Of a stretch of 64,000 bases of DNA, positions 43,130 through 53,403 are shown piece by piece. Source of the stretch: Bacillus tuaregi (lineage in GTDB: Bacteria > Bacillota > Bacilli > Bacillales > Cytobacillaceae); assembly GCF_900104575.1 (NCBI RefSeq), contig NZ_LT629731.1, forward strand, positions 570,189 to 634,188. The letters run 5' to 3'. How positions within the stretch are numbered: the first letter of the stretch is position 1; the number at the start of each line of letters is the position of its first letter. A model generated the notes under the pieces. The model was not told where the DNA came from, searched no databases, and saw only the letters and a program-made list of their open reading frames with translations. Position numbers and translations under genes: made by a program.

Positions 43130-44365
43130 TTAAATAGTTTCTTGGAATGGTGTTTTCGTTTTTAACATCGCATAAATCCAGTGTAAAAGTTTATTAGCAC
43201 ATGCAATAATGGCTACTTTATAAGGCTTACCTTCTTCACGTTTTAAATCGTAGAAGGCACGTAATCGCTTATTTCGTGCAATGGTTTCATCAGTTGTTTT
43301 CTTTTTACGACTATCTCGAATGGAACACCGAACTGCTGTAAAAAGCATGTGGCGAAGCCTTGCAGAGCCTCGTTTAGTAATATGATTCTTCGTACCTTTA
43401 AAGCGACCTGATTCAAAAACACTAGGGTCAAGTCCTGCAAAGGCAACTAACTTTTTGGGATGACTAAACCGATCAATTTCTCCGATTTCAGAAATAATCG
43501 TGGCAGCGATTTTTTCACCTACACCGGGAATTGTTTGGAGTAGTTCATATTCTTCAAGTTGTACCGCCAACTTATCAATCTCACGCTCCAACGTAGAAAG
43601 TTGTTGGTGGTACGCTTGAAGTAAATCAATATACATATTCAGACTGACTAGAAGGCTTTGATATAGCGTTGACTGAAATGGATTGCGTTCTGCAGCTGCG
43701 ATTAATCCTTCTGCTTTTTTATGCGCCCAATTAAATGAACGTGCTTTACAATGCCTATCAATAAATTGTGCAATTTCCTCCACACCAGCTTTTAAGACGG
43801 ACTCCGAGGTAGGGAAGGTTTGTAAAGTTTTTAATGAAACCTCGGCATACAAATCGCCAAAAACACCTTTATACTCTGGAAATACTTGATCTAACACAGC
43901 TTGAAATTGAAGCTTTGTTTGAACCATAATTCCCGTCATATTTTCATGTTGTCTTGTCAGATGCCGAAGATTTAATAACTGAACACCACGCTTTTTCTGA
44001 GGCTCTAAATCCTCCTTGTAATACAGTTCGCCTAAGTGATAAGCATCAATGGCATCTGTTTTGGTTTTTCGTAAGCTAGAACTTTTTGCCCGGTAGGATA
44101 CCAATGGATTTACGATAATCACAATGTACTCTCTTGCTTCTAAAAACTGTACAACTGGGGCATGATAGTGACCTGTTGACTCCAAAACGACAGGTGGTTT
44201 CATCCCTGCTTGACGCTCTAAATCGAGTAAATAAGAGTGTAACTCTTTTAGACCTTCCACCGTATGTTCAACCTTCACACTGTTTTTATAGGGCATCTTT
44301 TTATCCAAGAACATTTGAATCTGACTTTCACCTTTAGCGACATCCAGACCAACAACTGGATTCAT
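43130..44365 (-). mobile_element. IS110 family transposase
   Basis: A DEDD transposase of 411 residues, complete. The N-terminal RuvC-like domain shows GLDVAKGESQIQMF, VVLESTGHYHAPVVQFLEAR and KTKTDAIDAYHLGELYY; the C-terminal Transposase_20 domain shows LLQTIPGVGEKIAATIISEI, LVAFAGLDPSVFESG and the catalytic-serine region RGSARLRHMLFTAVRC. IS110 elements recombine through a bridge RNA made from the non-coding end next to the gene. AGGAGGAG precedes the start. Copy ends are not defined by inverted repeats in this family, so only the gene is given. It landed just beyond the lutP terminator. Confidence 0.93.
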
Positions 44366-44565
44366 AGTTTATCTCCTCCTAGTGTAGTGGATTGACCGGT
44401 AACCTCTATCTAGCTTGTCATTCATATATTCGCTTGTTATACGGGATCTCAATGTCCCAACCAGCCTAATCATGTGTTAACAAGTAGAGGGCGAACAGTT
44501 TAGTTGTCGGGATCAAGTCCCACGGGTGCGTCCGTTCTACCCCGGCTACTATCAATCTATAAATT
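44366..44565 (-). ncRNA. Candidate bridge RNA region of the IS110 element
   Basis: The 200-bp non-coding stretch between the transposase start and the lutP terminator has the position and length of the left end that encodes the bridge RNA in IS110-group elements. On the minus strand it contains short stems such as GGACGCACCCGTGGG, GGGACTTGATCCC and GGGACATTGAGATCCC separated by loops, where target- and donor-binding loops would be expected. The exact RNA ends are unknown. Confidence 0.55.
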
Positions 44566-44602
44566 GAATAAAAAATAGTCAACCAGATTTCTCTGGCTGA
44601 CC
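44566..44602 (-). terminator. Terminator after lutP
   Basis: On the minus strand GTCAGCCAGA-GAAA-TCTGGTTGAC is followed by TATTTTTTATTC. It has one G-T pair and lies 38 bp past the lutP stop. Confidence 0.85.
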
Positions 44603-44639
44603 TTATAATACGAATAGGGTGCTTTATCAGAGCATTTAT

Positions 44640-46331
44640 TTATGGAATCATCCACGACAATACATTGCTTTGCAGGAAGGTTAAAATTCCAACGAGAATG
44701 ACTAGGAAAAAGCTATGCTTTAAGGTAAAGCGAAGTAACTCGGATTCCTTTCCTGCCAGTCCAACAGCTGCACAGGCAACAGCAATGGATTGGGGCGAAA
44801 TCATTTTTCCAGTCACACCACCCGAAGAGTTGGCGGCGACAGCAAGTAATGGATCCATTCCCACCTGCATGGCTGATATCTTCTGCAGGTTTCCGAACAA
44901 CAGGTTAGCAGAGGTATCTGATCCTGTAATAAAGACCCCGAGCCAGCCAAGGAATGGAGAGAAGAATGGGAATAATGAACCCGTTTTGGCGATAATCATT
45001 CCAAGAGCGTGAGTCATACCTGAAGCGTTAGCGACATAGGCAAAGGCCACGACGGACCCAATGGTTAAAATGGGAAGCTTTAATTCATTTAAGGTTTCAC
45101 CAAATGTTGCTGACCAATCCTTCCAGGATAAACCAGTAATATATTTGGAAATAAAACAAGCAATTAAGATGGCGGTCCCTGCTGTTCCTAATAACTCCAG
45201 CTTGTATACAGCGGCTACCGCTTCCCCTGCATCATTCAGAATTCTATTATGTAGCAATGGCACTTCTGGTGAGTAGGTAAGCACATGTCCTATAGAATTC
45301 ACCGCTTTAAGAATGACATTTGTCCCTTCATAATGTCCTGTTAAGGCTGTTTTAATGGCTGGAATTCCCCAAAAGGAAATAAAGGCTGTTAAAACTAAAA
45401 ATGGAGACCAGGCTCGGAAGATTTGTCCTCCAGAATAGTGAACGGTTTCAAGTTTTTCATTCTTTGCAGCTGAAGCGACAGCTATTTCGGATTCACCTTT
45501 GAAACGGAAAATAGTTTTCGGTTTCCAGAATTTTAAGAAAACAGTAAGGGCAAATAATGAAATTAAGGCTGAAAGAATATCCGGTAATTCAGGTCCTAAG
45601 AAGTTAGAGCTTAAATATTGCGCGATGGCAAAGGAAAATCCTGAGACAAGGATGGCGGGCATTACTTCTAATGCTCGTTTAAAGCCTGCCATGATAATCA
45701 CTAAGTAAAGCGGAATAAAAACAGAAATAAAGGGTAGCTGGCGTCCAACCATTTTAGAGATTTCCATGGCATCAATCCCGACAGGCCCTGCCATGGCTGT
45801 TATTGGAATCCCGATAGCCCCGAAGGCAACAGGTGCTGTATTGGCTAATAAACAAATTCCGGCAGCATATAAGGGATTAAATCCTAATCCGACAAGTAAT
45901 GCGGCTGAAATCGCAACAGGTGCCCCAAATCCAGCAGCTCCTTCTAGGAAAGCCCCGAATGAGAAGGCAATCAATAAGGCCTGCAAGCGGCGGTCTTCTG
46001 TAATCGATTGGATAGAGGTACGAATAATATTGAATTGTCCACTTTTGACCGACAGCTTATAAAGAAAAACGGATGTGACAATGATCCAGCCGATGGGTAT
46101 AATTCCATACACAGCACCTTGAGAAGCAGACATAAAAGCCATTTGAGCAGGCATTTTGAAAGCGATGATGGCAAGGAGAATTGCCAGAGCCAATGTCGTT
46201 AAACCAGCGATATGCCCCTTCATCCGTTTAATCGCAAGTGCCCAGAAAAAATATAGGATTGGGATAACGGCGACTATGGCGGTAAGAGCTAAATTATTTC
46301 CAACTATAGTAAAATTTTGAGTAAATGTCAT
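44640..46331 (-). CDS. lutP: L-lactate permease LutP
   Basis: A transporter of 563 residues of the LctP/LldP family, with about twelve to fourteen membrane segments. Signatures include AFSFGAFLEGAAGFGAPVAI, ANTAPVAFGAIGIPITAMAG and FITGSDTSANLLFGNLQKIS, and the C-terminal SSGGVTGKMISPQSIAVACA. It imports L-lactate by proton symport. It is divergent from lutR, whose product represses it in B. subtilis. The 308-bp gap holds a 13-bp palindrome shared with lutA and a good cre site, so lactate induction and glucose repression are both plausible. Confidence 0.93.
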   Translation of the reverse strand: MTFTQNFTIVGNNLALTAIVAVIPILYFFWALAIKRMKGHIAGLTTLALAILLAIIAFKMPAQMAFMSASQGAVYGIIPIGWIIVTSVFLYKLSVKSGQFNIIRTSIQSITEDRRLQALLIAFSFGAFLEGAAGFGAPVAISAALLVGLGFNPLYAAGICLLANTAPVAFGAIGIPITAMAGPVGIDAMEISKMVGRQLPFISVFIPLYLVIIMAGFKRALEVMPAILVSGFSFAIAQYLSSNFLGPELPDILSALISLFALTVFLKFWKPKTIFRFKGESEIAVASAAKNEKLETVHYSGGQIFRAWSPFLVLTAFISFWGIPAIKTALTGHYEGTNVILKAVNSIGHVLTYSPEVPLLHNRILNDAGEAVAAVYKLELLGTAGTAILIACFISKYITGLSWKDWSATFGETLNELKLPILTIGSVVAFAYVANASGMTHALGMIIAKTGSLFPFFSPFLGWLGVFITGSDTSANLLFGNLQKISAMQVGMDPLLAVAANSSGGVTGKMISPQSIAVACAAVGLAGKESELLRFTLKHSFFLVILVGILTFLQSNVLSWMIP

Positions 46332-46410
46332 AGTTATACCTCCAATTAATCAGTCAAACTATTAATCTCTCTTTCAATCCTTAGTAGGACAATAACCTCC
46401 TTCTTTAAAA

Positions 46411-46424
46411 AGATATCGTTTTCA
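46411..46424 (-). promoter_or_regulatory. Candidate cre (CcpA) site before lutP
   Basis: On the minus strand TGAAAACGATATCT matches the consensus TGWAANCGNTNWCA at all defined positions except the last. It lies 80 bp upstream of lutP, compatible with catabolite repression. Confidence 0.5.
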
Positions 46425-46455
46425 TTTTTCCGCATTTCATAGATGTTATGATAAG

Positions 46456-46468
46456 GTCATCTGATGAC
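46456..46468. promoter_or_regulatory. Putative LutR operator between lutP and lutR
   Basis: GTCATCTGATGAC, a perfect 6-1-6 palindrome. The same sequence with central A occurs at 47592-47604 before lutA. Size and symmetry fit a FadR-subfamily GntR regulator. Confidence 0.65.
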
Positions 46469-46572
46469 TAGATGACTTTGATAATCTGAATTATAATTGC
46501 CAATATTTAAAAAAACAATAGATTTGTGAAAAGTTTATGAATATTTTTTAAAGATAAGTGATTTATATTCAT

Positions 46573-46602
46573 TTGTGTAAAGTACTCAAAAACCATTATA
46601 AT
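46573..46602 (+). promoter_or_regulatory. Candidate sigma-A promoter for lutR
   Basis: TTGTGT (46573-46578), 18 bp, TATAAT (46597-46602), 37 bp before the lutR start. Confidence 0.5.
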
Positions 46603-46639
46603 TCTAGTAATAGTAACCTGAGAATGTGAGGCGGAAATA

Positions 46640-47371
46640 ATGAAATATAAACAAATTAAGCCTAAAAAAATATATGAAGAGGTGGCAGAGGCCCTACATG
46701 AAGCGATTCGTAATGGTCAGCTCAAGCCAGGAGATAAATTAAAATCGGTTGAGCAATTAGCCGAAAACTTTCAAGTCGGTCGATCGGCCATTCGGGAGGC
46801 CTTGTCTGCGTTAAAAGCCATGGGCTTAATTGAAATGAAACAGGGTGAAGGTACCTATGTGAAGCAATTTGAGGCAGAAAATATAAAGTTTCCGCTTTCA
46901 TCTGCGATACTGATGAATAAAGAAGATGTGAAAAATCTCCTTGAGGTCAGAAAAATTATTGAAGTGGGCGCAGCTGCTGTAGCGGCAAGTAAACGAAGTG
47001 CAGAGAGCTTAGAAAAGATGAAAGAGGCATTAGAAGAGATGGAGGTTTCCAATGGGAATGAAGAATTAGGGGAGAAATCGGATATGGAGTTTCATTTAGC
47101 CCTGGCAGCGGCTACCCAAAACCCACTCGTCTCTAACCTATTGCTGCATGTATCAGACCTCATGCAGGAAACGATGAGAGAAACCCGGCGATTATTATTA
47201 TTTTCCACATGGACGACAACCGAGAAGCTATATGATGAGCATGTTGAAATCTACCAAGCCGTTCTCGAGCAGGATGGTGAAAAGGCTAGAAAAGCCATGC
47301 TTACCCATTTGGATAATGTAGAAAATATTTTGCAACAGTATTTTGAGGAAAAGGATATTATACGGGATTAA
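46640..47371 (+). CDS. lutR: GntR/FadR-type lactate regulator LutR
   Basis: A protein of 243 residues with an N-terminal winged helix (SVEQLAENFQVGRSAIREAL, SALKAMGLIEMKQGEGTYV) and a C-terminal FCD ligand-binding domain with metal-site residues in EKSDMEFHLALAAATQNP and DEHVEIYQAV. In B. subtilis LutR represses lutABC and lutP in the absence of L-lactate. Its position between lutP (divergent) and lutABC (same direction), plus the two shared palindromes, supports the same role. Confidence 0.88.
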   Translation: MKYKQIKPKKIYEEVAEALHEAIRNGQLKPGDKLKSVEQLAENFQVGRSAIREALSALKAMGLIEMKQGEGTYVKQFEAENIKFPLSSAILMNKEDVKNLLEVRKIIEVGAAAVAASKRSAESLEKMKEALEEMEVSNGNEELGEKSDMEFHLALAAATQNPLVSNLLLHVSDLMQETMRETRRLLLFSTWTTTEKLYDEHVEIYQAVLEQDGEKARKAMLTHLDNVENILQQYFEEKDIIRD

Positions 47372-47397
47372 GGAGCTTTTTTAAAGGCTCCTTTATT
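47369..47397 (+). terminator. Terminator after lutR
   Basis: AAGGAGC and GCTCCTT around an 11-base T-rich loop, followed by TATTTCC; moderate strength. Confidence 0.6.
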
Positions 47398-47400
47398 TCC

Positions 47401-47500
47401 GTTTCGGGCACTTCGCTTTCCACAGGCGCACGCCAAGACTCCTCGATACGACGTGTCTTGAGGGGTTCTTCTTTCTCGTTTCTCCTGTAGGACATTAAAT
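47401..47500. repeat. Structured intergenic sequence, probable Bacillaceae repeat
   Basis: This GC-richer stretch (CACTTCGCTTTCCACAGGCG, AAGAC and GTCTT pairing around a 16-base loop, then TTCTCCTGTAGGA) differs in composition from its AT-rich surroundings. It resembles intergenic repeats that I recall from other bacilli; only one copy is in the window, so the repeat status is from memory. Confidence 0.35.
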
Positions 47501-47591
47501 GACTCCCCGAATCTACCCACGCAAAAATATGAAAATCCTTTCTAAATATTTATCGTATTATCATAGTACTTATCTAATATTATATCATTCA

Positions 47592-47604
47592 GTCATCAGA
47601 TGAC
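47592..47604. promoter_or_regulatory. Putative LutR operator before lutA
   Basis: GTCATCAGATGAC, the same palindrome as at 46456 with a different central base. It ends 3 bp upstream of a candidate -35 box, where a repressor would block polymerase. Confidence 0.65.
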
Positions 47605-47607
47605 CTG

Positions 47608-47636
47608 TTGACTGGGTGAAAAATTGGTAGTAAAGT
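47608..47636 (+). promoter_or_regulatory. Candidate sigma-A promoter for lutABC
   Basis: TTGACT (47608-47613), 17 bp, TAAAGT (47631-47636). The -35 is near consensus and the -10 is weak. Confidence 0.5.
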
Positions 47637-47713
47637 AATCTTAATAATTTTTTTACTAATTAGATAAATATAATAATTTTAGGATTCATTTGATGGGGAG
47701 AGGGATGGACGAA

Positions 47714-48433
47714 ATGAGAGTAACTTTATTTGCAACCTGTCTTGTTGATATGTTTAATAGTGATGTTGGTAAGGCGACCGTTGAATTGCTAGAACGACTT
47801 GGCTGTGAAATTGATTTTCCTGAGACACAAGTATGCTGTGGCCAGCCAACCTACAATAGCGGGTATGTAGAGGCCGCCAAGCCAGCCATGAAAAAAATGA
47901 TCGAGGCCTTCGAGCATGCCGAGTATGTTGTCAGTCCATCTGGCTCATGTGCCTACATGTTCCATGAATATCGGCATATCTTTAAAGACGATCCTGTCTA
48001 CGGACCTAAAGCGAAGGCGCTTGCAGAGAAAACCTATGAATTAACGGAATTTATCGTTGATGTCTTACAAATTGAGGATGTCGGGGCGACCTTTCCTGGC
48101 AGGGTCACCTACCATACATCCTGTCATATGACAAGATTACTTGGAGTAAGAGAAGCTCCAATCAAATTATTAAAAAATGTTAAGGGATTAGAATATATAG
48201 AGCTTCCGGGAAAAGAAAATTGCTGTGGATTTGGCGGTACTTTTTCCGTGAAAATGGGGCAAATTTCTGAGCAAATGGTAAATGAAAAGGTTCAGCATGT
48301 GGAAGAAACGGGGGCAGACTATTTAATTGGTGCCGATGGGTCTTGCTTAATGAATATTGGCGGGCGAATCACGAGACAAGGAAAGCCAATCAAAGTGCTG
48401 CATATTGCTGAAGTGTTAAATAGCCACGTATAA
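47714..48433 (+). CDS. lutA: L-lactate oxidation iron-sulfur protein LutA
   Basis: A protein of 239 residues starting [14 protein letters not shown] at ATG 47714, behind GAGAGGG; the GTG-like ORF start at 47690 precedes that site. It has two CCG cysteine-rich motifs ([25 protein letters not shown]) that bind iron-sulfur clusters as in GlpC and heterodisulfide reductase. With LutB and LutC it oxidises L-lactate to pyruvate. It is the first gene of lutABC. Confidence 0.94.
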   Translation: MRVTLFATCLVDMFNSDVGKATVELLERLGCEIDFPETQVCCGQPTYNSGYVEAAKPAMKKMIEAFEHAEYVVSPSGSCAYMFHEYRHIFKDDPVYGPKAKALAEKTYELTEFIVDVLQIEDVGATFPGRVTYHTSCHMTRLLGVREAPIKLLKNVKGLEYIELPGKENCCGFGGTFSVKMGQISEQMVNEKVQHVEETGADYLIGADGSCLMNIGGRITRQGKPIKVLHIAEVLNSHV

Positions 48434-48456
48434 ACGAAAAGAGGGGAGAGGTACCT

Positions 48457-49884
48457 ATGTCAATGAAGACGAGCACAGAGAAATTTAAGGTTCGTGTCAA
48501 GAATCAAATTCAAGACTCCTTCATGAGAGGGGCGGTTGCCAGCGCCCAAGAGACCATCCAAGGAAGAAAACAAACCGTGACGGATGAGCTGGGAAACTGG
48601 GAAGAATGGCGTAATCATGGGGAAGAAATTCGTCAGCATGTACTCGAAAATCTCGATTTCTATTTATTTGAGTTAAGTGAAAATGTGGCAAAAAGAGGCG
48701 GTCATGTCTTTTTTGCGAAAACAGCGGAAGAAGCAGGAGAATATATATCGGACATTGCCCAAAAGAATCAGGCGAAAAAAATTGTCAAAGCTAAATCAAT
48801 GGTGACAGAGGAAATCAGTCTGAATGAAAAGCTGGAGGCCATTGGCTGTGAAGTGATTGAAACGGATTTAGGGGAATATATTCTCCAGGTTGACGACCAT
48901 GATCCACCGTCCCATATCGTTGTTCCTGCGTTACACAAAAATAAAGAGCAAATCAGGGATGTATTTGCGGAAAAGCTAGACTATAAAAAGACCGAAAAAC
49001 CTGAGGAGCTCGCTTTGTTTGCTCGTGAAACCTTACGTCAAGACTATTTGACCGCAGACCTTGGCATCACAGGCTGTAACTTTGCGGTGGCAGAAACAGG
49101 CTCGATTACACTTGTAACAAATGAAGGAAATGCGGACCTTGTGGCGGCTCTGCCCAAAACACAGGTCGTGGTCATGGGGATGGAGCGGATTGTCCCTACC
49201 TTTGAGGAAATGGAAGTATTGGTTGGGATGCTGACGCGGAGTGCCGTTGGTCAAAAACTGACAAGCTATATTACAACCCTCACAGGTCCACGTGAAGAAG
49301 GCGATGTGGATGGTCCGGGTGAGTTTCATCTTGTCATCGTGGACAATGGACGTTCAAACATCCTTGGAACAGAATTTCAATCGGCGCTTCAATGCATTCG
49401 TTGTGCAGCCTGTATCAATGTATGCCCGGTGTATCGACATGTTGGCGGTCATTCCTATGGATCGATTTATCCTGGACCGATTGGAGTGGTCTTAACACCG
49501 CTGCTTGGCGGCTATGATGATTATAAAGAATTGCCATATGCCTCCACCCTATGTTCAGCCTGTACGGATGCTTGTCCGGTGAAGATCCCTCTTCATGAAT
49601 TGATTTTAAAGCATCGACAAGTGATTGTGGAAAAGGAAGGGAAGGCACCTTTTTCCGAAAAAGTACTGATGAAGACAGTTGGAATGGGAACTTCTTCACC
49701 AGCACTCTATCATATGGCTTCCAAAATGGCACCAGTGCTTTCAAAACCGCTGACAAGTGATGACCGAATTACGAAGGGGGTCGGACTATTGAAAGAATGG
49801 ACAGATATTCGTGATTTGCCGGCGCCCAATAAAGAGCGCTTCCGGGATTGGTTTAAAAACCGACCAAAAGGAGGAAATGAATGA
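48457..49884 (+). CDS. lutB: L-lactate oxidation iron-sulfur protein LutB
   Basis: A protein of 475 residues with an N-terminal LUD domain ([40 protein letters not shown]) and ferredoxin-type 4Fe-4S motifs ([36 protein letters not shown]). It links LutA and LutC in the cytoplasmic lactate-oxidising complex. GGGGAGAGG precedes its ATG. The lutC start overlaps its stop (ATGATG), indicating coupled translation. Confidence 0.94.
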   Translation: MSMKTSTEKFKVRVKNQIQDSFMRGAVASAQETIQGRKQTVTDELGNWEEWRNHGEEIRQHVLENLDFYLFELSENVAKRGGHVFFAKTAEEAGEYISDIAQKNQAKKIVKAKSMVTEEISLNEKLEAIGCEVIETDLGEYILQVDDHDPPSHIVVPALHKNKEQIRDVFAEKLDYKKTEKPEELALFARETLRQDYLTADLGITGCNFAVAETGSITLVTNEGNADLVAALPKTQVVVMGMERIVPTFEEMEVLVGMLTRSAVGQKLTSYITTLTGPREEGDVDGPGEFHLVIVDNGRSNILGTEFQSALQCIRCAACINVCPVYRHVGGHSYGSIYPGPIGVVLTPLLGGYDDYKELPYASTLCSACTDACPVKIPLHELILKHRQVIVEKEGKAPFSEKVLMKTVGMGTSSPALYHMASKMAPVLSKPLTSDDRITKGVGLLKEWTDIRDLPAPNKERFRDWFKNRPKGGNE

Positions 49885-50600
49885 TGCGAGGAACTATAAC
49901 AAATCGTGAGGCTTTTCTCAGTCATATCGCGAATCGGCTTGGTCGAGAAAGAGTGACGCATGTCAAAAGACCCCAATGGGCTTACAATCCGCAGGAGGAA
50001 GTATTAAAAGGTGCGACTCAGGAGGAATTGTTAGAGGTGTTAAAACTTCAATGTACAAAGGTACATACGAAGCTTGATGTTACGACAAAAGATAAATTAC
50101 CAGAAGTGCTAGCAAGCTCAATTGATGCCGTTGGTGGAGGGCCTGTCGTGACATGGAAGGATCCGCGCTTTGAGGAATTTGGACTAGGGAAACTATTAAA
50201 GGAAGATTTTCCGAAGGGGAATGTGGAAGTATCCGAATGGAATTCTGCGTTAGGGAAAGAAAATATTATGAAAGCAGAAAAGGCAAATGTTGGAATCACG
50301 ATTAGTGAAATCACATTAGCTGAATCTGGTACGGTTGTCTTGTACAGCAGCAAGGATAGAGGGAGAACCATCAGCTTTCTGCCAACCCACTCTATCGTAA
50401 TTGTTCCAAAAAGCACGATTGTTCCGCGCATGACGCAAGCGGCCCAAATATTACGGAAAAAGCTTCAAAACGGTGAACAGGTTCCATCCTGTATCAACTA
50501 TATTACCGGGCCAAGTAATTCTGCCGATATTGAGCTCAACCTTGTGGTCGGTGTCCATGGGCCAGTTAAAATGAATTATATTGTCGTGGAAGACTTATAG
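49881..50600 (+). CDS. lutC: L-lactate oxidation protein LutC
   Basis: A LUD-domain protein of 239 residues, with [53 protein letters not shown] and the end [20 protein letters not shown]. It completes lutABC. Either ATG 49881 or ATG 49884 may be the start; GGAGG lies just upstream. A strong two-way terminator follows. Confidence 0.93.
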   Translation: MMRGTITNREAFLSHIANRLGRERVTHVKRPQWAYNPQEEVLKGATQEELLEVLKLQCTKVHTKLDVTTKDKLPEVLASSIDAVGGGPVVTWKDPRFEEFGLGKLLKEDFPKGNVEVSEWNSALGKENIMKAEKANVGITISEITLAESGTVVLYSSKDRGRTISFLPTHSIVIVPKSTIVPRMTQAAQILRKKLQNGEQVPSCINYITGPSNSADIELNLVVGVHGPVKMNYIVVEDL

Positions 50601-50658
50601 AATAGAAGGAGTTTATGTCATCGATTCCCTGTAAAATGATATTGAAATCGAACAAAGA

Positions 50659-50700
50659 ACATGACCTATTCGTAAAATGAAATAGGTCATGTCTTTTTAT
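50659..50700. terminator. Bidirectional terminator between lutC and scoB
   Basis: ACATGACCTATT and AATAGGTCATGT form a 12-bp stem followed by CTTTTTATTT on the plus strand, between converging genes. Confidence 0.8.
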
Positions 50701-50702
50701 TT

Positions 50703-51380
50703 CTAATAGGCTTCCAATTTTACATGAGGATCAACTATCAAGGTCGCCTCTGTCACGGCTTGAACCTCATCGATTGTATACCCTTTGGCGACCTCTACTA
50801 ATTTTAAGCCAGCCTCTGTTACATCCATTACAGCCCGGTCTGTGATAATACGGTTGACCACCCCTTGACCAGTAAGTGGGAGGGTACAGGCTTTGAGGAT
50901 TTTTGTCTGGCCTTTTTTATTGGTATGCTCCATAATAACGATGGTCTTTTTAGCGCCATGGACAAGATCCATCGCACCGCCCATTCCTTTTACCATTTTA
51001 CCTGGAATCATCCAATTGGCCAGATCACCGGTCTCGGACACCTCCATGCCTCCAAGAATAGCGACATCAATATGTCCGCCGCGGATCATCGCGAAGGAAT
51101 CTGCACTCGAAAAATAAGCAGCACCTTTTATTACCGTAATCGTTTCTTTTCCGGCATTAATCAAATCGGGATCGACCTCTGCTTCTCCTGGATAAGCACC
51201 AATACCCAGCAAACCATTCTCGGACTGCAGAACAACTTGTTTATCCTCGCTTATATAATTGGCAATCAGCGTTGGCATGCCAATTCCTAAATTCACATAA
51301 TCCCCTGATGCCATTTCCTTTTCTGCTCTTTTAGCAATCTTTTCTCTCACATTCTGTCCTGTGACCAATTGTGTCCCCAT
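50703..51380 (-). CDS. scoB: 3-oxoacid CoA-transferase subunit B (ScoB)
   Basis: A protein of 225 residues starting [20 protein letters not shown] at ATG 51380, 4 bp after the scoA stop; a longer ORF from 51440 would overlap scoA by 56 bp and is unlikely. It shows [20 protein letters not shown] and the active-site glutamate region [13 protein letters not shown], then [20 protein letters not shown]. With ScoA it activates acetoacetate using succinyl-CoA. As last gene of the tyrosine operon it disposes of the acetoacetate made by FahA. Confidence 0.92.
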   Translation of the reverse strand: MGTQLVTGQNVREKIAKRAEKEMASGDYVNLGIGMPTLIANYISEDKQVVLQSENGLLGIGAYPGEAEVDPDLINAGKETITVIKGAAYFSSADSFAMIRGGHIDVAILGGMEVSETGDLANWMIPGKMVKGMGGAMDLVHGAKKTIVIMEHTNKKGQTKILKACTLPLTGQGVVNRIITDRAVMDVTEAGLKLVEVAKGYTIDEVQAVTEATLIVDPHVKLEAY

Positions 51381-51384
51381 CCTC

Positions 51385-52071
51385 TCACACGACCTTTTGT
51401 ACGGTACGTTTTTCAATTCGTTTCTCTTTATGTCCAACAATTAATCGTTGGACATAAATACCTGGAGTATGAACCTGGGCAGGATCGATGTCGCCAATTT
51501 CTTCTACCTCCGCAATCGTAATCCTCCCGGCAGTAGCGACATTGGGGTTGAAATTCTGCGCCGTTTTATTATAGACAAGATTTCCCATAGTATCGGCTTT
51601 TAACGCACTGACTAAGCTAAAATCAGCGGTTAAGGCGGTTTCCAGGAGATATTCCTTCCCGTTAAAGGTACGAACTTCTTTTCCCTCTGCAATTGGGGTG
51701 CCAACACCTGCTGGGGTATAGAAGGCAGGGATGCCGGCGCCGCCAGCACGAATTTTTTCAGCTAATGTACCTTGAGGAATCAGCTCGACTTCAATTACGC
51801 CTGAGAGGTATTGTCTTTCAAATTCTTTATTTTCGCCAACATAAGAGCTAATCATTTTCTTGATTTGTTTATTTTTTAAAAGAATCCCAAGACCCCAATC
51901 ATCTACACCGCAGTTATTCGAGATGACGGTTAAGTCTTTTACATCGGTCTCACTAAGCGCCACGATTAAGTTTTCAGGAATTCCACATAATCCAAAACCA
52001 CCAACCATGATGGTCGCTCCATCATGAATATCTTTAACAGCCTCAATAAAAGAGTGATAGGTTTGCTTCAT
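51385..52071 (-). CDS. scoA: 3-oxoacid CoA-transferase subunit A (ScoA)
   Basis: A protein of 228 residues with the CoA-transferase I signature [57 protein letters not shown] and the end [20 protein letters not shown]. It pairs with ScoB and shares an operon with it. It lies 110 bp downstream of hmgA on the same strand, so acetoacetate from tyrosine breakdown is a likely substrate. Confidence 0.93.
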   Translation of the reverse strand: MKQTYHSFIEAVKDIHDGATIMVGGFGLCGIPENLIVALSETDVKDLTVISNNCGVDDWGLGILLKNKQIKKMISSYVGENKEFERQYLSGVIEVELIPQGTLAEKIRAGGAGIPAFYTPAGVGTPIAEGKEVRTFNGKEYLLETALTADFSLVSALKADTMGNLVYNKTAQNFNPNVATAGRITIAEVEEIGDIDPAQVHTPGIYVQRLIVGHKEKRIEKRTVQKVV

Positions 52072-52181
52072 CTATTCCAGCCTCGCTTTTATAGGATGGC
52101 TATGTTCAACATCGTTGTTGATTGCTGTTCAACATAGCCTATCTATCGTTTAATAGGAAAATTGAACTTCAATTAATCAGA

Positions 52182-53339
52182 TTAAGAAGGTAGCCAGCTG
52201 CTCATATACCGACTATCTTCTATTGTATGTGCTTCTTTTACTACATGGAGGGGACGGAAGGTATCGATCATGACGGCCAGCTCACGTGTTTCCTTCTTCC
52301 CGATGCTAGCTTCAATTTTGCCTGGATGAGGGCCATGCGGTAAGCCGCTTGGATGTAGGGTGATGGAACCTTCCTCAATGCCGCGACGGCTCATGAATTC
52401 CCCATCCACGTAATAAAGGACCTCATCGCTTTCTACGTTACTGTGTACATAGGGGGCAGGAATGGCCTCTGGGTGATAATCATACAGCCTTGGTACAAAG
52501 GAACAAATCACATAGTTGTAGCCCTCAAAGGTTTGGTGTACTGGAGGCGGCTGATGAACACGTCCAGTGATGGGCTCAAAATCGTGAATACTAAAGGCAT
52601 ATGGGTATAGGTAGCCGTCCCAGCCAACTGCATCAAGCGGATGGAAATCATACGTATAGGAAGTGATCATGCCTTGTGCGCGTACTCGTACTTCATATTC
52701 TCCTTTTTCATCCTTTGTTTCCAATCTTTCCGGCGTTCGAATATCACGCTCGCAAAATGGAGAGTTCTCCAGATATTGCCCAAATTCATTTCGATAGCGC
52801 TTCGGGGGAATAATCGCTGAATTGGATTCTAGGACTAAGAATCGGGCTTCATCCGATTCCAGAACGATACGATAGGTGGTTCCAATGGGAATCACAAGAT
52901 AATCTCCAGGTCCGAAGCTTAATTCACCGAAGATGCTTTCCATTTTTCCTTTGCCTTCATGAATAAACAGCATTTCATCGCCTTCACCGTTACGATAGAA
53001 ATAGTCCATTTGCTTATTAGGACGTGAGATTCCAACCGCCACATCCTCATTGGCTAGATAAATCCGACGTGCTTCAAGAAAATCCCCGCGCGCTTCGATA
53101 TCCTTTGTAAGGAAATGGCGGTGCTGCAGTGCTCCTTTATCTTCATATTCATACCGAATATCACATATTTTCTCTGCCTTTCTTACTTGGGTAGGCTGAT
53201 TCACATGATAAATCAAGGATTGAATACCGGAAAAACCCTTCGTTCCCATTAACTGTTCATAATATAAACTGCCATCCTCTTTGCGAAACTGTGTATGACG
53301 TTTATGTGGAATGCGACCCATTTTCATATAGTGCGGCAT
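52182..53339 (-). CDS. hmgA: Homogentisate 1,2-dioxygenase
   Basis: A protein of 385 residues from ATG 53339, behind GAGGTG (the in-frame GTG at 53348 is inside that site). It begins MPHYMKMGRIPHKRHTQFRK. The cupin part holds the iron-site region: YVHSNVESDEVLYYVDGEF and LHPSGLPHGPHPG. The enzyme opens the homogentisate ring to maleylacetoacetate. It lies between fahA and scoA in the same operon. It is shorter than the proteobacterial type (about 430 residues). Confidence 0.92.
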   Translation of the reverse strand: MPHYMKMGRIPHKRHTQFRKEDGSLYYEQLMGTKGFSGIQSLIYHVNQPTQVRKAEKICDIRYEYEDKGALQHRHFLTKDIEARGDFLEARRIYLANEDVAVGISRPNKQMDYFYRNGEGDEMLFIHEGKGKMESIFGELSFGPGDYLVIPIGTTYRIVLESDEARFLVLESNSAIIPPKRYRNEFGQYLENSPFCERDIRTPERLETKDEKGEYEVRVRAQGMITSYTYDFHPLDAVGWDGYLYPYAFSIHDFEPITGRVHQPPPVHQTFEGYNYVICSFVPRLYDYHPEAIPAPYVHSNVESDEVLYYVDGEFMSRRGIEEGSITLHPSGLPHGPHPGKIEASIGKKETRELAVMIDTFRPLHVVKEAHTIEDSRYMSSWLPS

Positions 53340-53403
53340 GTTGGACACCTCTTTCTTTCAAATGAATTTTTGATCCTTCCCCGGTATGGGGTATGGGGGA
53401 GAA

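Noticed and set aside
44665-46202. Several plus-strand ORFs opposite lutP
   Set aside because: They are shadows of a membrane-protein gene and have no ribosome-binding sites.
50865-51290. 141-residue plus-strand ORF opposite scoB
   Set aside because: It is antisense to a clear CoA-transferase gene and has no recognisable domain.
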